A program made the translations under genes and the position numbers. From Paenibacillus sp. FSL K6-3182 (GTDB lineage: Bacteria > Bacillota > Bacilli > Paenibacillales > Paenibacillaceae), in assembly GCF_037976325.1 (NCBI RefSeq), contig NZ_CP150265.1:200001-264000 (forward strand): DNA of 64,000 nucleotides, written 5' to 3'. Of the stretch, positions 1 to 10,365 are shown in pieces; position 1 is the stretch's first letter; every line of letters starts with the position of its first letter. The notes below the pieces were generated by a model that saw only the letters and a program-made list of their open reading frames with translations, was not told where the DNA came from and ran no database searches.

Positions 1-1041
<1,041 letters not shown>

Positions 1042-1195
1042 TAAACACGTTTACTGTGACCCATACATCCAGTAGACAGCAGCATAAAAGGCTTCAGCAA
1101 GCCTAATCTTTCGTATCCAGTTTTCAGGGCGTAATGTTCTGACTTTGCAAGCGTCCCCGAACGCTGCAATCGACAACTATTCGGGGGACAAGCGT
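1042..1195 (+). other. 23S to tRNA spacer without a 5S gene
   Basis: About 150 bases separate the 23S end from the first tRNA. No 5S rRNA sequence is recognisable. The spacer holds TATCCAGTTTTCAGGG, a typical post-23S sequence in bacilli, and a hairpin with arms GTCCCCGAA (from about 1153) and TTCGGGGGAC (about 1180-1189) just before tRNA-Met. Confidence 0.6.
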
Positions 1196-1272
1196 GGCGG
1201 TGTAGCTCAGCTGGCTAGAGCGTACGGTTCATACCCGTGAGGTCGGGGGTTCGATCCCCTTCGCCGCTACCA
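1196..1272 (+). tRNA. tRNA-Met (CAT)
   Basis: A cloverleaf of 77 nt with acceptor GGCGGTG paired to CGCCGCT, anticodon loop TTCATAC and encoded CCA. The D-arm and first pair look like an elongator Met tRNA rather than initiator, though CAT could also be an Ile-lysidine tRNA. Confidence 0.95.
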
Positions 1273-1295
1273 TTACCTTTTTTATTGTAACATCT

Positions 1296-1371
1296 GGAGG
1301 ATTAGCTCAGCTGGGAGAGCATCTGCCTTACAAGCAGAGGGTCGGCGGTTCGATCCCGTCATCCTCCACCA
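1296..1371 (+). tRNA. tRNA-Val (TAC)
   Basis: A cloverleaf of 76 nt with acceptor GGAGGAT/ATCCTCC, anticodon loop TTACAAG and encoded CCA. Confidence 0.95.
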
Positions 1372-1406
1372 TATGTACTTATTCGGTTTTATGACCGGAT
1401 CCACTT

Positions 1407-1483
1407 GGAGCTGTGGTGTAGTGGCCCAACATGCCTGCCTGTCACGCAGGAGACCGCGGGTTCGAATCCCGTCAGCTCCGCCA
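1407..1483 (+). tRNA. tRNA-Asp (GTC)
   Basis: A cloverleaf of 77 nt with acceptor GGAGCTG/CAGCTCC, anticodon loop CTGTCAC, discriminator G and encoded CCA. Confidence 0.95.
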
Positions 1484-1499
1484 TTTTTCTTTAAAGTAA

Positions 1500-1575
<76 letters not shown>

Positions 1576-1613
1576 CTTTATTTTTCGTTGCGACGAGAAA
1601 TAAGTAATAGTAT

Positions 1614-1698
1614 GGAGGATTAGTGAAGTGGCTAAACACGGCAGACTGTAAATCTGCTCTCTCTGAGTTCGGTGGTTCGAATCCATCATCCTCCACCA
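1614..1698 (+). tRNA. tRNA-Tyr (GTA)
   Basis: An 85-nt type II tRNA with a long variable arm, acceptor GGAGGAT/ATCCTCC, anticodon loop CTGTAAA and encoded CCA. Confidence 0.95.
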
Positions 1699-1713
1699 TT
1701 TCTTTTACAGCAA

Positions 1714-1789
1714 GAGCCATTAGCTCAGTTGGTAGAGCACCTGACTTTTAATCAGGGTGTCGTAGGTTCGAATCCTACATGGCTCACCA
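1714..1789 (+). tRNA. tRNA-Lys (TTT)
   Basis: A cloverleaf of 76 nt with acceptor GAGCCAT/ATGGCTC, anticodon loop CTTTTAA and encoded CCA. It is the last gene of the rRNA-tRNA transcription unit. Confidence 0.95.
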
Positions 1790-1812
1790 TTTTTTTCTAA
1801 ACAAACCTATAC

Positions 1813-1843
1813 AACCGTAGATCTTAGGATCTACGGTTTTTTT
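1813..1843 (+). terminator. Terminator of the tRNA cluster
   Basis: A perfect 11-bp stem (AACCGTAGATC with its complement, loop TTAG) runs into seven Ts, directly after tRNA-Lys. Confidence 0.9.
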
Positions 1844-1862
1844 GTTTGATTATATTCGAAAT

Positions 1863-1906
1863 AAAAAAGAGTTTGCCCATCATTAAGATGAGCAAACTCT
1901 TTTTTT
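1863..1906. terminator. Bidirectional terminator after the FMN reductase gene
   Basis: An A-run, a stem GAGTTTGC/GCAAACTC with inner CATC/GATG, then a T-run. It can end the minus-strand reductase transcript and any read-through from the tRNA side. Confidence 0.85.
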
Positions 1907-1936
1907 GCATAGTTAAAACCAGATAATGAATGAATC

Positions 1937-2491
1937 TTAGTTTTTACTCCGTAGATTCAATTCATAAGCAAGCTCGTTTACCGTTTCGTTTAGACGAAGT
2001 TTAAGTTCATCATTTAATTCAAATACTGGAGCTTCATTTGGCTCTTGTGAACGCTCGATTTGGGAATCAACGGCGTACACTCCGCTTACATATAATTTCG
2101 CGCCCATGGATGCGAGTACCGGCTTGAGGGAATAGTCAATAGAGAGTAGATGAGCGATGGTGCCGCCGATAAACAGAGGAGCAATGATTTTACCATCAAG
2201 TCCTTTCTGCGGCAGTAGATCTAGAAACGTTTTTAGAACGCCAGTATAAGATGCTTTGTAAACTGGGCTTGCAATAATAACAGCATCTGCATTCTCGACA
2301 AGCTGATTGGCTTCTATAATAGCAGGGCTGCCAAAACGAGCGTGAATTAGATCTTCGGCTGGCAAAGAAACCACGGTTATGGTTTCAACCGAAAGACTTT
2401 TTGTTATCAATTGTTGTTCTACGTACTGTGTTATGCCATTTAATCGGGATGAAGCATTTGGACTGCCTGAAATAATTACAATCTTGGACAT
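1937..2491 (-). CDS. ssuE: NADPH-dependent FMN reductase (SsuE-like)
   Basis: A 184-residue flavodoxin-fold protein of the NADPH-dependent FMN reductase family, which reduces free FMN in the cytosol for a partner monooxygenase. The phosphate-binding loop SGSPNASSRL is at residues 8-17, and SPVYKASYTGVLKTF is the family motif around residue 80. The start is set at ATG 2491, which has AGAGGAG at proper spacing; the longer reading frame adds seven residues without support. It stands alone with a terminator downstream, and no sulfonate or alkanesulfonate genes lie beside it, so its physiological partner is unknown. The subfamily name is by motif similarity only. Confidence 0.88.
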   Translation of the reverse strand: MSKIVIISGSPNASSRLNGITQYVEQQLITKSLSVETITVVSLPAEDLIHARFGSPAIIEANQLVENADAVIIASPVYKASYTGVLKTFLDLLPQKGLDGKIIAPLFIGGTIAHLLSIDYSLKPVLASMGAKLYVSGVYAVDSQIERSQEPNEAPVFELNDELKLRLNETVNELAYELNLRSKN

Positions 2492-2680
2492 GGGTGCACT
2501 CCTCTTTGTCAAATAAATAGTAGGATAAGTAATTACATTAATCCGATAAGTAAACTTTGAATAGATAGTACCATGGCAGATGTTATTTGGTCAAACAGGT
2601 TTGATTTGTTTCTTGTATTTTATCGATATAAGGGAACAATGTATACATATAGGAATGAAATAGAAAAAGGGGTAGTTGCA

Positions 2681-3628
2681 ATGGTATACGGATTAGCGGT
2701 TTTAATTAGCTTCGCGATCGTATTTGCAAGCGTACCACCGCTTCGTGTATTTGCGCTGCGACTTGGTTTTGTCGATCGTCCTAATCAGAGAAAAATACAT
2801 AACAAGCCGATCCCTCTCATGGGTGGCGCGGCTATTTTTGTTGGCTGTATCGTTACGATGTTTATTTTTATCGGGTTCACTCCGCTCACTTGGACCATAG
2901 TTACGGGTGGAACAGTGCTCGTAATTATTGGACTTCTTGATGATGCGTCAAAGGCAAAAGGGAAAGATTTTCCGATATGGCCGCGTGTCATCCTCTATAT
3001 GGGTGCTGCGTCAATCCCAAGCTTATTTCATATCAAAATTGCGGGTATTACCAATCCGTTTACACATTTGTTTATTTCATTTCCCGATTGGGTATCGTGG
3101 CTGACAACGATGCTATGGGTTTTCGCGCTAATCAATATGATCAACTTTATTGATGGCGTAGATGGGCTGGCTTCAGGGGTATGCACGCTGTCAGCACTTA
3201 CGCTATTGACGGTGGCGCTCGTCAAAGGTCAGCCAAGCACCGCTATTCTTGCCATTATTGTAGCCGGAGCATGCTTTGGTTTTTTGGTTCATAATTTTTA
3301 TCCAGCTAGAATTTTTATGGGTGACGCAGGAGCGACCTTCCTAGGCTTTACGCTTGCTGTAATAGCTGTTGATGGAGCGTTTAAGAAAGCAACATTTATT
3401 ACCTTGCTAGTTCCATTACTGGCGCTTGGATTGCCTATATTTGACACGGCTTATGTCATGCTGCGCAGGCTTATAAGCGGTAAAGGCTTGCATCATGCGG
3501 ACAAGCTGCATACGCATCATCTTTTGATGAAATGGGGACTGAGCCAGGTTCAAACGGTTTCGTTTCTATATTTAATTGCTGCGTTATTCGCGCTCTTGTC
3601 AATCATTCTTTTACTGGTAATAGGCTGA
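2681..3628 (+). CDS. tagO: Undecaprenyl-phosphate GlcNAc-1-phosphate transferase, TagO/WecA type
   Basis: An integral membrane sugar-1-phosphate transferase of the MraY/WecA family. It moves GlcNAc-1-P from UDP-GlcNAc to undecaprenyl phosphate, the first step of wall teichoic acid or other wall-glycan synthesis. The sequence is almost entirely hydrophobic helices, with the cytoplasmic catalytic motifs LLDDASK, NFIDGVDGLASG, GDAGA and HHLLMKWG in family order. At 315 aa from ATG 2681 it has normal length. A start further upstream at 2573 would add a non-membrane leader and is less likely; AAAAGGGG precedes 2681. No other teichoic acid genes are adjacent. Confidence 0.9.
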   Translation: MVYGLAVLISFAIVFASVPPLRVFALRLGFVDRPNQRKIHNKPIPLMGGAAIFVGCIVTMFIFIGFTPLTWTIVTGGTVLVIIGLLDDASKAKGKDFPIWPRVILYMGAASIPSLFHIKIAGITNPFTHLFISFPDWVSWLTTMLWVFALINMINFIDGVDGLASGVCTLSALTLLTVALVKGQPSTAILAIIVAGACFGFLVHNFYPARIFMGDAGATFLGFTLAVIAVDGAFKKATFITLLVPLLALGLPIFDTAYVMLRRLISGKGLHHADKLHTHHLLMKWGLSQVQTVSFLYLIAALFALLSIILLLVIG

Positions 3629-3746
3629 ATTAAGCAAGCTCTTGTGGTACAATGACGGGAAAAAGCGTTATTCCACATAAAGGTGCGAATAAACTTTTTT
3701 TACTTATTAATCCGCTTATATGGAGCTGCTAATCGCAATAGGTGTC

Positions 3747-3760
3747 CTCCCATAGGAGGA
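3747..3760 (+). promoter_or_regulatory. Small CCTCC/GGAGG hairpin before the PucR-like gene
   Basis: CCTCC-CATA-GGAGG forms a short hairpin 43 bases upstream of the chosen start at 3803. It contains a Shine-Dalgarno-like sequence that does not serve an evident start. A regulatory role is speculative. Confidence 0.25.
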
Positions 3761-3802
3761 AGCACGCAGCCGCAAATGCTTGTGGAGATTGGAGATAGAG
3801 AA

Positions 3803-4945
3803 ATGAGCACGACAGACTGGTTGAAGCCGCTGAAGCACATTTTGAACTGTCCGGTACATGCTGTTTCGAAATCTATAGCGGAGTGGAACGATTTAATTAG
3901 CAATGCTGATGTGGTGTGGTTAGGCGATCATATAGGATCTTCTCCTATAGAAGGCCAACGCGTAGAAAAAGACGAAAAAACGTGGATTGTCATTTCATCT
4001 GCGGAATATGAAGTGGATTTATTAGAAATTGATTGTCCATCGCTTCAGGCAATAGAGAAGGAATTGATAAGCTGGACTTTGCAGCTTAACCGCGGACATT
4101 TAATGGAGAAAAAAAATGCGGCGCTCTCTGAATCAGAGAGGCAAGCGCTTAAGCTTGGAGATTGGATTCAGAAGCAGCTGGAATCGGATGAGCCCGCATA
4201 TTCTTTACCTGATCATTTAACCGTTGGCAGTCGCTTATTTAATGAAATGATACCTTTCTTACTCGTTACAGAGCAGTCTGGCACGAAGCATGCAACCTAT
4301 TCTGAATTAGAAAAGCTTCTGCGTTCATTTATGTCCGACGATGTCTTGCTTATTCCGCTCAAGAGCCAAGAATGGCTCATATGGGGTTCGATGTCCTTGC
4401 TAAGAGATGAGGATTCCGATGCTTTCGATGAGCAGGAGGAAGAGACGATTGAGGATAGTCTAGCTTCGATTGGGCTTGGATTACATGAGATGCTTGCCAG
4501 TGAGTGGATTGGTGAATGCCATATCGCAGTCGCTCATCCTTCATCACCTGCAAAAGGTATGATTGAGACAACGATGCTGCTGCGGGAGACGATTAATCTC
4601 GGCCGAAAATTCCATGTAGGAACGAATATTTATTTGCCGTGGATGCTTCAGTTGGAACGTTTGTTGAATGCTATTCCGGAGGTTCATCGTGCGAGATATT
4701 TGGAGCAGTCGTTAAAAAGAGCGGATCTATTCGTTGAATCAGAAATGCTGAGTACATTGGAAACATTTTTTACGCTTGATTGCAACGTTAGTGAGACAGC
4801 GAAGAAATTATACATTCATAGAAATACATTATTATATCGTTTAGACAAGCTTAAACAAGAGACTGGTTTAGATGTTCGTCAATTTAGGGATGCCGTACTA
4901 GTCAAAATTATATTACTATTGTACAAAGTTACGAAAAGAAATTAG
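3803..4945 (+). CDS. PucR/CdaR-type transcriptional regulator
   Basis: A 380-residue protein whose last ~60 residues are a PucR-family helix-turn-helix: NVSETAKKLYIHRNTLLYRL, followed by LDKLKQETGLDVRQF. This is the fold used by carbohydrate-diacid and purine regulators. The N-terminal 300 residues show no motif I recognise. The start at 3803 has GGAG at 8-nt spacing; an upstream in-frame start at 3683 would add 40 residues through a hairpin and is rejected. The sugar-ABC ATPase gene follows 89 bases downstream in the same direction, which suggests control of sugar uptake, but this is inference from position alone. Confidence 0.8.
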   Translation: MSTTDWLKPLKHILNCPVHAVSKSIAEWNDLISNADVVWLGDHIGSSPIEGQRVEKDEKTWIVISSAEYEVDLLEIDCPSLQAIEKELISWTLQLNRGHLMEKKNAALSESERQALKLGDWIQKQLESDEPAYSLPDHLTVGSRLFNEMIPFLLVTEQSGTKHATYSELEKLLRSFMSDDVLLIPLKSQEWLIWGSMSLLRDEDSDAFDEQEEETIEDSLASIGLGLHEMLASEWIGECHIAVAHPSSPAKGMIETTMLLRETINLGRKFHVGTNIYLPWMLQLERLLNAIPEVHRARYLEQSLKRADLFVESEMLSTLETFFTLDCNVSETAKKLYIHRNTLLYRLDKLKQETGLDVRQFRDAVLVKIILLLYKVTKRN

Positions 4946-5034
4946 TTTTTTTGTAAAGTATGTGCATAGTCACAAGCTCCCCAGTGGGATAAGATATAGG
5001 CATAACGAAATTTCTTTCTAGGGGGAAAATTATC

Positions 5035-6156
5035 ATGGCAGGCGTACGTTTAGAAGGCATTTACAAAAAATACCCGGGTACTGACAAAGCATCGGTTACT
5101 GACGTTAACTTAGATATTAAAGACAAAGAGTTTCTCGTATTGGTCGGACCATCTGGTTGCGGTAAATCGACAACTCTTCGTATGATTGCAGGCCTTGAAG
5201 AAATTTCCGAAGGCAAATTGTTCATCGGCGACCGCCTTGTGAACGATGTAGCTCCTAAAGACCGCGACATCGCGATGGTATTCCAATCCTACGCGTTGTA
5301 CCCACACATGAACGTTTACCAAAACATGGCTTTCGGCCTTAAACTTCGTAAATTCAAAAAAGCAGACATCGACAAACGTGTTCGTGAAGCTGCTAAAATT
5401 CTAGATATCGAGCATTTGCTTGACCGTAAACCAAAAGCACTTTCCGGTGGTCAACGTCAACGTGTCGCTCTAGGACGCGCAATCGTTCGTGAGCCACAAG
5501 TATTCTTGATGGATGAGCCGCTTTCCAACTTGGACGCGAAACTTCGTGGACAAATGCGCGCGGAAATCAGCAAGCTTACAAAACGTCTTGAAACAACAAC
5601 TATCTATGTAACGCATGACCAAATCGAGGCAATGACAATGGGTGACCGTATCGTTGTTATGAAAGACGGTTTCATTCAACAAACAGCTTCACCAGAAGAA
5701 CTGTATAACCACCCGGTTAACATCTTCGTAGCTGGCTTTATCGGCGCTCCATCGATGAACTTTATCAGCGGTTCGCTTACAGAGCAAGGCGGCGCACTTC
5801 GCTTCAAAGCAAGCGGCGTTGATGTAGTTGTTCCAGAAGGCAAAGCAGCATCGCTTCGCTCGAAAGGTTACATCGGCAAAGAAGTGATTCTTGGCATTCG
5901 TCCAGAGGATCTTCACGAAGAGCCAGTATTCTTGGAAGCATCCCCACAAACAATCGTGAACGCAAATGTTGAGGTTGCTGAGAACCTTGGTCACGAGATG
6001 TACTTGTACCTGAACGGTATCGGCACTGACACAGTTATCGCTCGTGTTGATGGCCGCTCTGGTCTACGTGATGGCACAACTGTTAAGCTTGCGCTTGACA
6101 TGAACAAAGTACACTTGTTCGACAAAACGACAGAACTTAACATTTTCGAAGCTTAA
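5035..6156 (+). CDS. msmX: Sugar ABC transporter ATP-binding protein, MsmX/UgpC type
   Basis: A 373-residue cytoplasmic ATPase that energises carbohydrate ABC importers. Walker [11 protein letters not shown] is at about 38-47, signature [14 protein letters not shown] near 136, Walker B VFLMDEP near 158, the H-loop in [10 protein letters not shown], and a C-terminal TOBE-type regulatory region from about 240. Members of this family in bacilli are shared by several sugar permeases, and the gene here has no permease or binding-protein genes beside it, which fits that role. AGGGGG lies 12 bases before ATG 5035. Codon use is highly biased, which suggests strong expression. It has its own terminator. 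Confidence 0.93.
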   Translation: MAGVRLEGIYKKYPGTDKASVTDVNLDIKDKEFLVLVGPSGCGKSTTLRMIAGLEEISEGKLFIGDRLVNDVAPKDRDIAMVFQSYALYPHMNVYQNMAFGLKLRKFKKADIDKRVREAAKILDIEHLLDRKPKALSGGQRQRVALGRAIVREPQVFLMDEPLSNLDAKLRGQMRAEISKLTKRLETTTIYVTHDQIEAMTMGDRIVVMKDGFIQQTASPEELYNHPVNIFVAGFIGAPSMNFISGSLTEQGGALRFKASGVDVVVPEGKAASLRSKGYIGKEVILGIRPEDLHEEPVFLEASPQTIVNANVEVAENLGHEMYLYLNGIGTDTVIARVDGRSGLRDGTTVKLALDMNKVHLFDKTTELNIFEA

Positions 6157-6171
6157 TAAATAGTATGGAAG

Positions 6172-6208
6172 AAGAACGGTCGGATTATCCGATCGTTCTT
6201 TTTTTTAT
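6172..6208 (+). terminator. Terminator of msmX
   Basis: A 12-bp stem AGAACGGTCGGA/TCCGATCGTTCT with one G-T pair and loop TTA, followed by eight or more Ts. Confidence 0.9.
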
Positions 6209-6269
6209 TTAAAAATAGAGGGCGTTTTTGTCGAATTGACTGTTGCGATTAAATAAATAGGAGTCAAAC

Positions 6270-6298
6270 AAAACCATTTCCATGCTTCGGCTGTCTAA
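6270..6298 (+). promoter_or_regulatory. Candidate ECF-type autoregulatory promoter
   Basis: AAAACC at 6270-6275 and GTCTAA at 6293-6298 are 17 bases apart, resembling the -35 (AAC) and -10 (CGTC/GTCTAA) elements of ECF sigma promoters in bacilli. It lies 59 bases before the ECF sigma gene. The match is partial. Confidence 0.35.
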
Positions 6299-6356
6299 TA
6301 CAAAACAGGAATAATGTATAAGAAATGAGAGGCAGCCTGGGCAGGAGGGAAGAGGC

Positions 6357-6950
6357 ATGAATAAGGATGAGTGGGCTGAAGCGGCTATACGGGGCGATGA
6401 AACGGCGCTGCTGCAGCGTATTGATCTAGATAAGCATCAAATGTATGGGATTGCTTATTCATATATGCGAAATGAGTCGGATGCATTAGAGGCTATACAA
6501 GAAACGGTTTGCCGGATATGGACGAAAAAGCACACATTAAGGGAGCCAAAATTTTTTACAACGTGGGCCATTCGTATTTTGATCCGTGTGTGTATGGATG
6601 CTAAGAAGAAGCAAACGAGGGAGCGTCCTACCGATTCGATAGCCGAGCAATATGATTTGAGGGAAAAGACAGTAGAGTACGATGAGACAGCAGCACGTCT
6701 TGATATGGCTGCGCAGATTCAACTGCTTCCGGTTAACTATCGTATGGTGATAACACTCAAATATTATCGAGATATGACGATTACGGAAATTGCCGAGCTA
6801 TTGGAGAAGCCTGATGGAACCATTCGAACATGGCTGAACAAAGCATTAAAAGGACTAAGAGCAGATATGGCACATATGAAGGAGGAGATACGAAATGAGC
6901 GAGGCCAAGGAGACGCCGTTCAGGCAAGCCAATCAGGCGCTGCGAAGTGA
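6357..6950 (+). CDS. ECF-family RNA polymerase sigma factor
   Basis: A 197-residue extracytoplasmic-function sigma-70 protein. Region 2 covers about residues 25-90 (YGIAYSYMRNESDALEAIQE, then WAIRILIRVC) and region 4 about 125-180 (LPVNYRMVITLKYYRDMTIT, then a helix-turn-helix with GTIRTWLNKALKGLR). It would direct polymerase to a stress regulon after release from the membrane anti-sigma encoded next. The start has AGGAGGG upstream. The last 56 bases overlap the anti-sigma gene in another frame, so the two are translationally coupled. Its inducing signal cannot be read from the sequence. Confidence 0.92.
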   Translation: MNKDEWAEAAIRGDETALLQRIDLDKHQMYGIAYSYMRNESDALEAIQETVCRIWTKKHTLREPKFFTTWAIRILIRVCMDAKKKQTRERPTDSIAEQYDLREKTVEYDETAARLDMAAQIQLLPVNYRMVITLKYYRDMTITEIAELLEKPDGTIRTWLNKALKGLRADMAHMKEEIRNERGQGDAVQASQSGAAK

Positions 6951-8259
6951 CATTGACCATGTGAATCAGGAGCTTGTTGTGATGCCGGAGCTGGCGCTGG
7001 ATGCAGCAATACGAAGTGGGATTGAGCAGGGGCGGAAGCGATCCATACGTAGAAACAGAAAAAGATGGAGTGTGAGCATGATTGCTGCAGGGCTAAGTGT
7101 AATCCTACTTCTAACCGCGTTCGTTCGCGTATCTCCTGTGTTTGCTTCTATTGTGAAGGAAATTCCGGGTTTCAGCGGGTTTGTTGAGTTGATTCAGGGA
7201 GATAAGTCCTTGATTACAGCAATGGAAAATGATTTCATACAGCCTATAAAGCTCTCGGACGAGAAAAACGGCTACATTTTTACGGTTGATGGTATTATAG
7301 CCGATGATCAGCGTATGGCTATTCTGTATACGGTAGAGGGACCAGGAATTAACGGCAATACAGGATTTCTGGAGTATAAATTAAAAACGAGTGATGGTAA
7401 GGATTTGGTCGCTTCCATTGGTTCATCGCATTATCCGAATGATGATACCGAGGATTCAAGCGTTCCTGTGCATCAATATTTAGATATACTAATGGGCGAA
7501 GGTTCTAAAATGCCGGAGAGCTTACAATTCAGCCTATTGCTTGGCGGTCAGTGGCTAAAGGTTGATTTTCCAATTGAGCATAAAAGATTCGAGGGGATGC
7601 GTGAAGAAATCTCGATCGAGCAAAAGGTTGAGGTCGGAGGACAACGTTTTACGGTGAAAAATGCTGTCATAACACCGCTTCAAATAGCAGTGACAATCGA
7701 AGCAGATGCAAATAATGACAAACACGCAAATGGTTTTATAAATATAGCGCTTGTTGATGAGAAAGGCAGGCGATATGAGTCGAATTCTGCATTTGGCGAT
7801 TCTAATACATCAATTACCCTTCACTTTAAGAGCAGTTATTTCGTTAAGCCCAAAAAGTTAACTTTAATTGCGGACGGTTTGTACTTGTCGGAAAACAATT
7901 TAAGCATCACAGTGGATACGGATAAAATAGAAACTTTATCATCACCGAATAATAGGCTTCTATTAGCCAGCAAAGAGCTGCTAAATGGTGAGTATGAAGT
8001 GAAGTTTGATTTGCTAAGTCAGGATGAGATCGATAAGAAGCCGGGGTATACATTATTTCCGCACGGCGGCACCTTTAAGGACGGTGCTGGTGAATCTTAC
8101 CCTATTTCAGATAATCGGGGGGTGCAGTGGAATTCAAATGAAGATAAAGTGACCTATGTTTATCGAATTCCAGCAGCAGATTACAAGCAGCCGTTAACAT
8201 TCAGTATTGAGCAGTACCCTGGTTATGTATTAAAACCGATAAGTATACCGATAAAATAA
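6895..8259 (+). CDS. DUF4179-type membrane anti-sigma factor
   Basis: A 454-residue single-pass membrane protein. A cytoplasmic N-terminal ~55 residues precede one hydrophobic segment (about residues 58-80), then a large extracytoplasmic part begins with VFASIVKEIPGFSGFVELIQ, the DUF4179 hallmark. Proteins of this type pair with ECF sigma factors and are taken to hold them at the membrane. The start ATG is preceded by AAGGAGGAG and lies inside the sigma gene. The outer domain carries no protease or binding motif I recognise, so the stimulus is unknown. A strong terminator follows. Confidence 0.85.
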   Translation: MSEAKETPFRQANQALRSDIDHVNQELVVMPELALDAAIRSGIEQGRKRSIRRNRKRWSVSMIAAGLSVILLLTAFVRVSPVFASIVKEIPGFSGFVELIQGDKSLITAMENDFIQPIKLSDEKNGYIFTVDGIIADDQRMAILYTVEGPGINGNTGFLEYKLKTSDGKDLVASIGSSHYPNDDTEDSSVPVHQYLDILMGEGSKMPESLQFSLLLGGQWLKVDFPIEHKRFEGMREEISIEQKVEVGGQRFTVKNAVITPLQIAVTIEADANNDKHANGFINIALVDEKGRRYESNSAFGDSNTSITLHFKSSYFVKPKKLTLIADGLYLSENNLSITVDTDKIETLSSPNNRLLLASKELLNGEYEVKFDLLSQDEIDKKPGYTLFPHGGTFKDGAGESYPISDNRGVQWNSNEDKVTYVYRIPAADYKQPLTFSIEQYPGYVLKPISIPIK

Positions 8260-8263
8260 GTCG

Positions 8264-8307
8264 AAGGCGCTGAGCAGCGGAGGAAACGTTGCGTTCAGCG
8301 CCTTTTT
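8264..8307 (+). terminator. Terminator of the sigma/anti-sigma operon
   Basis: A long stem AAGGCGCTGA...TCAGCGCCTT with inner GCAGCG/CGTTGC pairing, then five Ts. Confidence 0.9.
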
Positions 8308-8380
8308 CCTTTACGATGAAGACATTGGAAAATATCATACATATACACAATAGCAGTTGTCATATGAGGGAGGCCCTACG

Positions 8381-9319
8381 ATGCCGAAAAAAGTGAAAGT
8401 ATCTGAGCTCGTTAAACAATTTCAGCTTGAGATTATTGCGGGCGAGGATGGAATGAAGCGCGCCATTACAGTAGATGATTTGTATCGGCCTGGACTCGAA
8501 ATGGCTGGATATTTCCACTACCATCCAAGTGAGCGGGTACAGCTGCTTGGAAGAACGGAAATCTCGTTCCTAAATATGCTGGACGGTGAAGAGCGCAAGG
8601 ATCGTATGGTTCGTTTATGCAACGAGGATACACCTTGCATTATTTTGACAAGAGGGCTGGAAGCGCCTCAAGAGCTTGTAGATCAATGTAATGAGAAACA
8701 AATTCCGCTGCTCAGAAGCAATGTGGCTACAACCATTTTGTCCAGCAGAATTACGGACTTTTTGGAGAGAAAGCTAGCTCCGACAGCAACGATTCATGGC
8801 GTTCTTGTTGACGTATACGGCGTTGGAATGCTTATTACTGGAGGAAGCGGCATCGGTAAAAGCGAGACGGCGCTAGAGCTTGTCAAACGCGGACACCGGC
8901 TTGTCGCTGATGATGCAGTAGAAATTATGCAAACCTCCGATGCGCAGCTGCACGGCAGTGCGCCAGAGCTTATTCGTCACCTGCTAGAGATTAGAGGGCT
9001 GGGTATTATTAATGTAATGACACTTTTTGGCGCAGGGGCAGTTCGGACGCAGAAGCGTATCGGCCTTGTCATTAAGCTGGAAAACTGGCAGCAGGACAAG
9101 CAATATGATCGCCTTGGATTGGATGAAGAAACGACCCGTATTATCGAGACGGACATTCCGCTCGTAACTGTGCCAGTAAGACCCGGTCGTAACTTAGCGG
9201 TCATCATCGAGGTGGCAGCAATGAATTTCCGCTTGAAACGAATGGGTTACAATGCGGCGCTGCAGTTTACGAATAAGCTTACGGAAACGATCGCTGACGA
9301 TATGGACGAATACGATTGA
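8381..9319 (+). CDS. hprK: HPr kinase/phosphorylase
   Basis: A bifunctional enzyme that phosphorylates Ser46 of HPr and Crh with ATP and reverses it by phosphorolysis; it is the sensor of carbon catabolite control. The P-loop GGSGIGKS is at about residues 154-161 and the family signature [11 protein letters not shown] at about residue 203. The 312-aa length is normal. Start ATG 8381 follows GGGAGG; eight extra residues from 8357 lack support. It heads the hprK-lgt-ppaX-acyltransferase run, spaced by 21-23 bases. Its likely target, a Crh-like HPr with Ser46, is encoded at 27276. Confidence 0.97.
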   Translation: MPKKVKVSELVKQFQLEIIAGEDGMKRAITVDDLYRPGLEMAGYFHYHPSERVQLLGRTEISFLNMLDGEERKDRMVRLCNEDTPCIILTRGLEAPQELVDQCNEKQIPLLRSNVATTILSSRITDFLERKLAPTATIHGVLVDVYGVGMLITGGSGIGKSETALELVKRGHRLVADDAVEIMQTSDAQLHGSAPELIRHLLEIRGLGIINVMTLFGAGAVRTQKRIGLVIKLENWQQDKQYDRLGLDEETTRIIETDIPLVTVPVRPGRNLAVIIEVAAMNFRLKRMGYNAALQFTNKLTETIADDMDEYD

Positions 9320-9340
9320 ACCTAAAGGGGATATAACTAA

Positions 9341-10342
9341 ATGAAGACATTGATATTAAACCCAATTGCCTTCACATTAGGCTCTATTGAAGTGCATTGG
9401 TATGGCATTATTCTGGGAACGGCGGCATTAGTGGGGCTGCTTCTCGCAGTGCAAGAAGGTAAACGATTCGGAATTAAGCCGGATTTTTTCATGGATTTGC
9501 TGCTGCTGGGCGTCCCTTCCGCCATTATTGGAGCGCGAATTTATTATGTAGCGTTCAAATGGGAAGATTATAAAGGCAACTTTGTAGATGTGTTCAAAAT
9601 ATGGAATGGCGGTATCGCGATATATGGTGCGATAATCGGAGCTTTTATTTGCGGGTTCTTCTATTTCCGCTATAAAGGTTATAACTTCTGGCGTTTGGTA
9701 GACATTTGTGTACCTGGACTGCTTGCAGGTCAAATGATTGGTCGTTGGGGAAATTTCATGAACCAAGAGGCGTATGGCGGTGTGGTTAGCGAGTCTTTCC
9801 TTCGCAATACACTTCATTTACCATCGTTTATCGTGGATCAAATGCTTATTCAAGGTGAATACCGTCACCCGGCTTTCTTGTATGAATCCGTATGGAGCTT
9901 GGTCGGTATTGCTATATTGTTCATCCTTCGCCGCCAAAAGTTTTTGCGCGCAGGAGAGCTGATGGCCAGCTATTTTATCTGGTATTCAATCGGCCGTTTC
10001 TTTATTGAAGCGCTTCGTACGGACAGTCTTGCATTTAGAGGACCATCGTGGCTGGCATCGTTTATTAATGGCCTCTGGACTCCAATGGAGGTTTTGTTCA
10101 AACAAGGCTACTTGGATCCTGCGTACGGCAACATAAGGATTTCACAAGTACTGGCGCTGCTCTTAATCGTTGGTGCGGTTGTACTTATTATCGTACGACG
10201 TAAGACGGGACTTGCCTCTGCTCATTACCTTGATCCAATTACGACTAGCAAGCCAGAGCGTAATGTGGGATCAGATTCTGAGAAAAAGGGTAAAGACCAA
10301 CCTGCTGGCACTAAAAAAGATGATGAGGTTGGCAAGCGTTAA
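9341..10342 (+). CDS. lgt: Prolipoprotein diacylglyceryl transferase
   Basis: A polytopic membrane enzyme that transfers diacylglycerol from phosphatidylglycerol to the lipobox cysteine of prolipoproteins, the first step of lipoprotein maturation. Seven or so hydrophobic segments are seen, and the family signature GRWGNFMNQEAYGG lies at about residue 130. At 333 aa it is somewhat long because of a charged, probably cytoplasmic tail after the last helix (from about residue 290, rich in Lys, Glu and Asp). It sits between hprK and ppaX, the common order in bacilli. Confidence 0.96.
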   Translation: MKTLILNPIAFTLGSIEVHWYGIILGTAALVGLLLAVQEGKRFGIKPDFFMDLLLLGVPSAIIGARIYYVAFKWEDYKGNFVDVFKIWNGGIAIYGAIIGAFICGFFYFRYKGYNFWRLVDICVPGLLAGQMIGRWGNFMNQEAYGGVVSESFLRNTLHLPSFIVDQMLIQGEYRHPAFLYESVWSLVGIAILFILRRQKFLRAGELMASYFIWYSIGRFFIEALRTDSLAFRGPSWLASFINGLWTPMEVLFKQGYLDPAYGNIRISQVLALLLIVGAVVLIIVRRKTGLASAHYLDPITTSKPERNVGSDSEKKGKDQPAGTKKDDEVGKR

Positions 10343-10365
10343 ATGTAATTTAGGGAGGTTTATCG

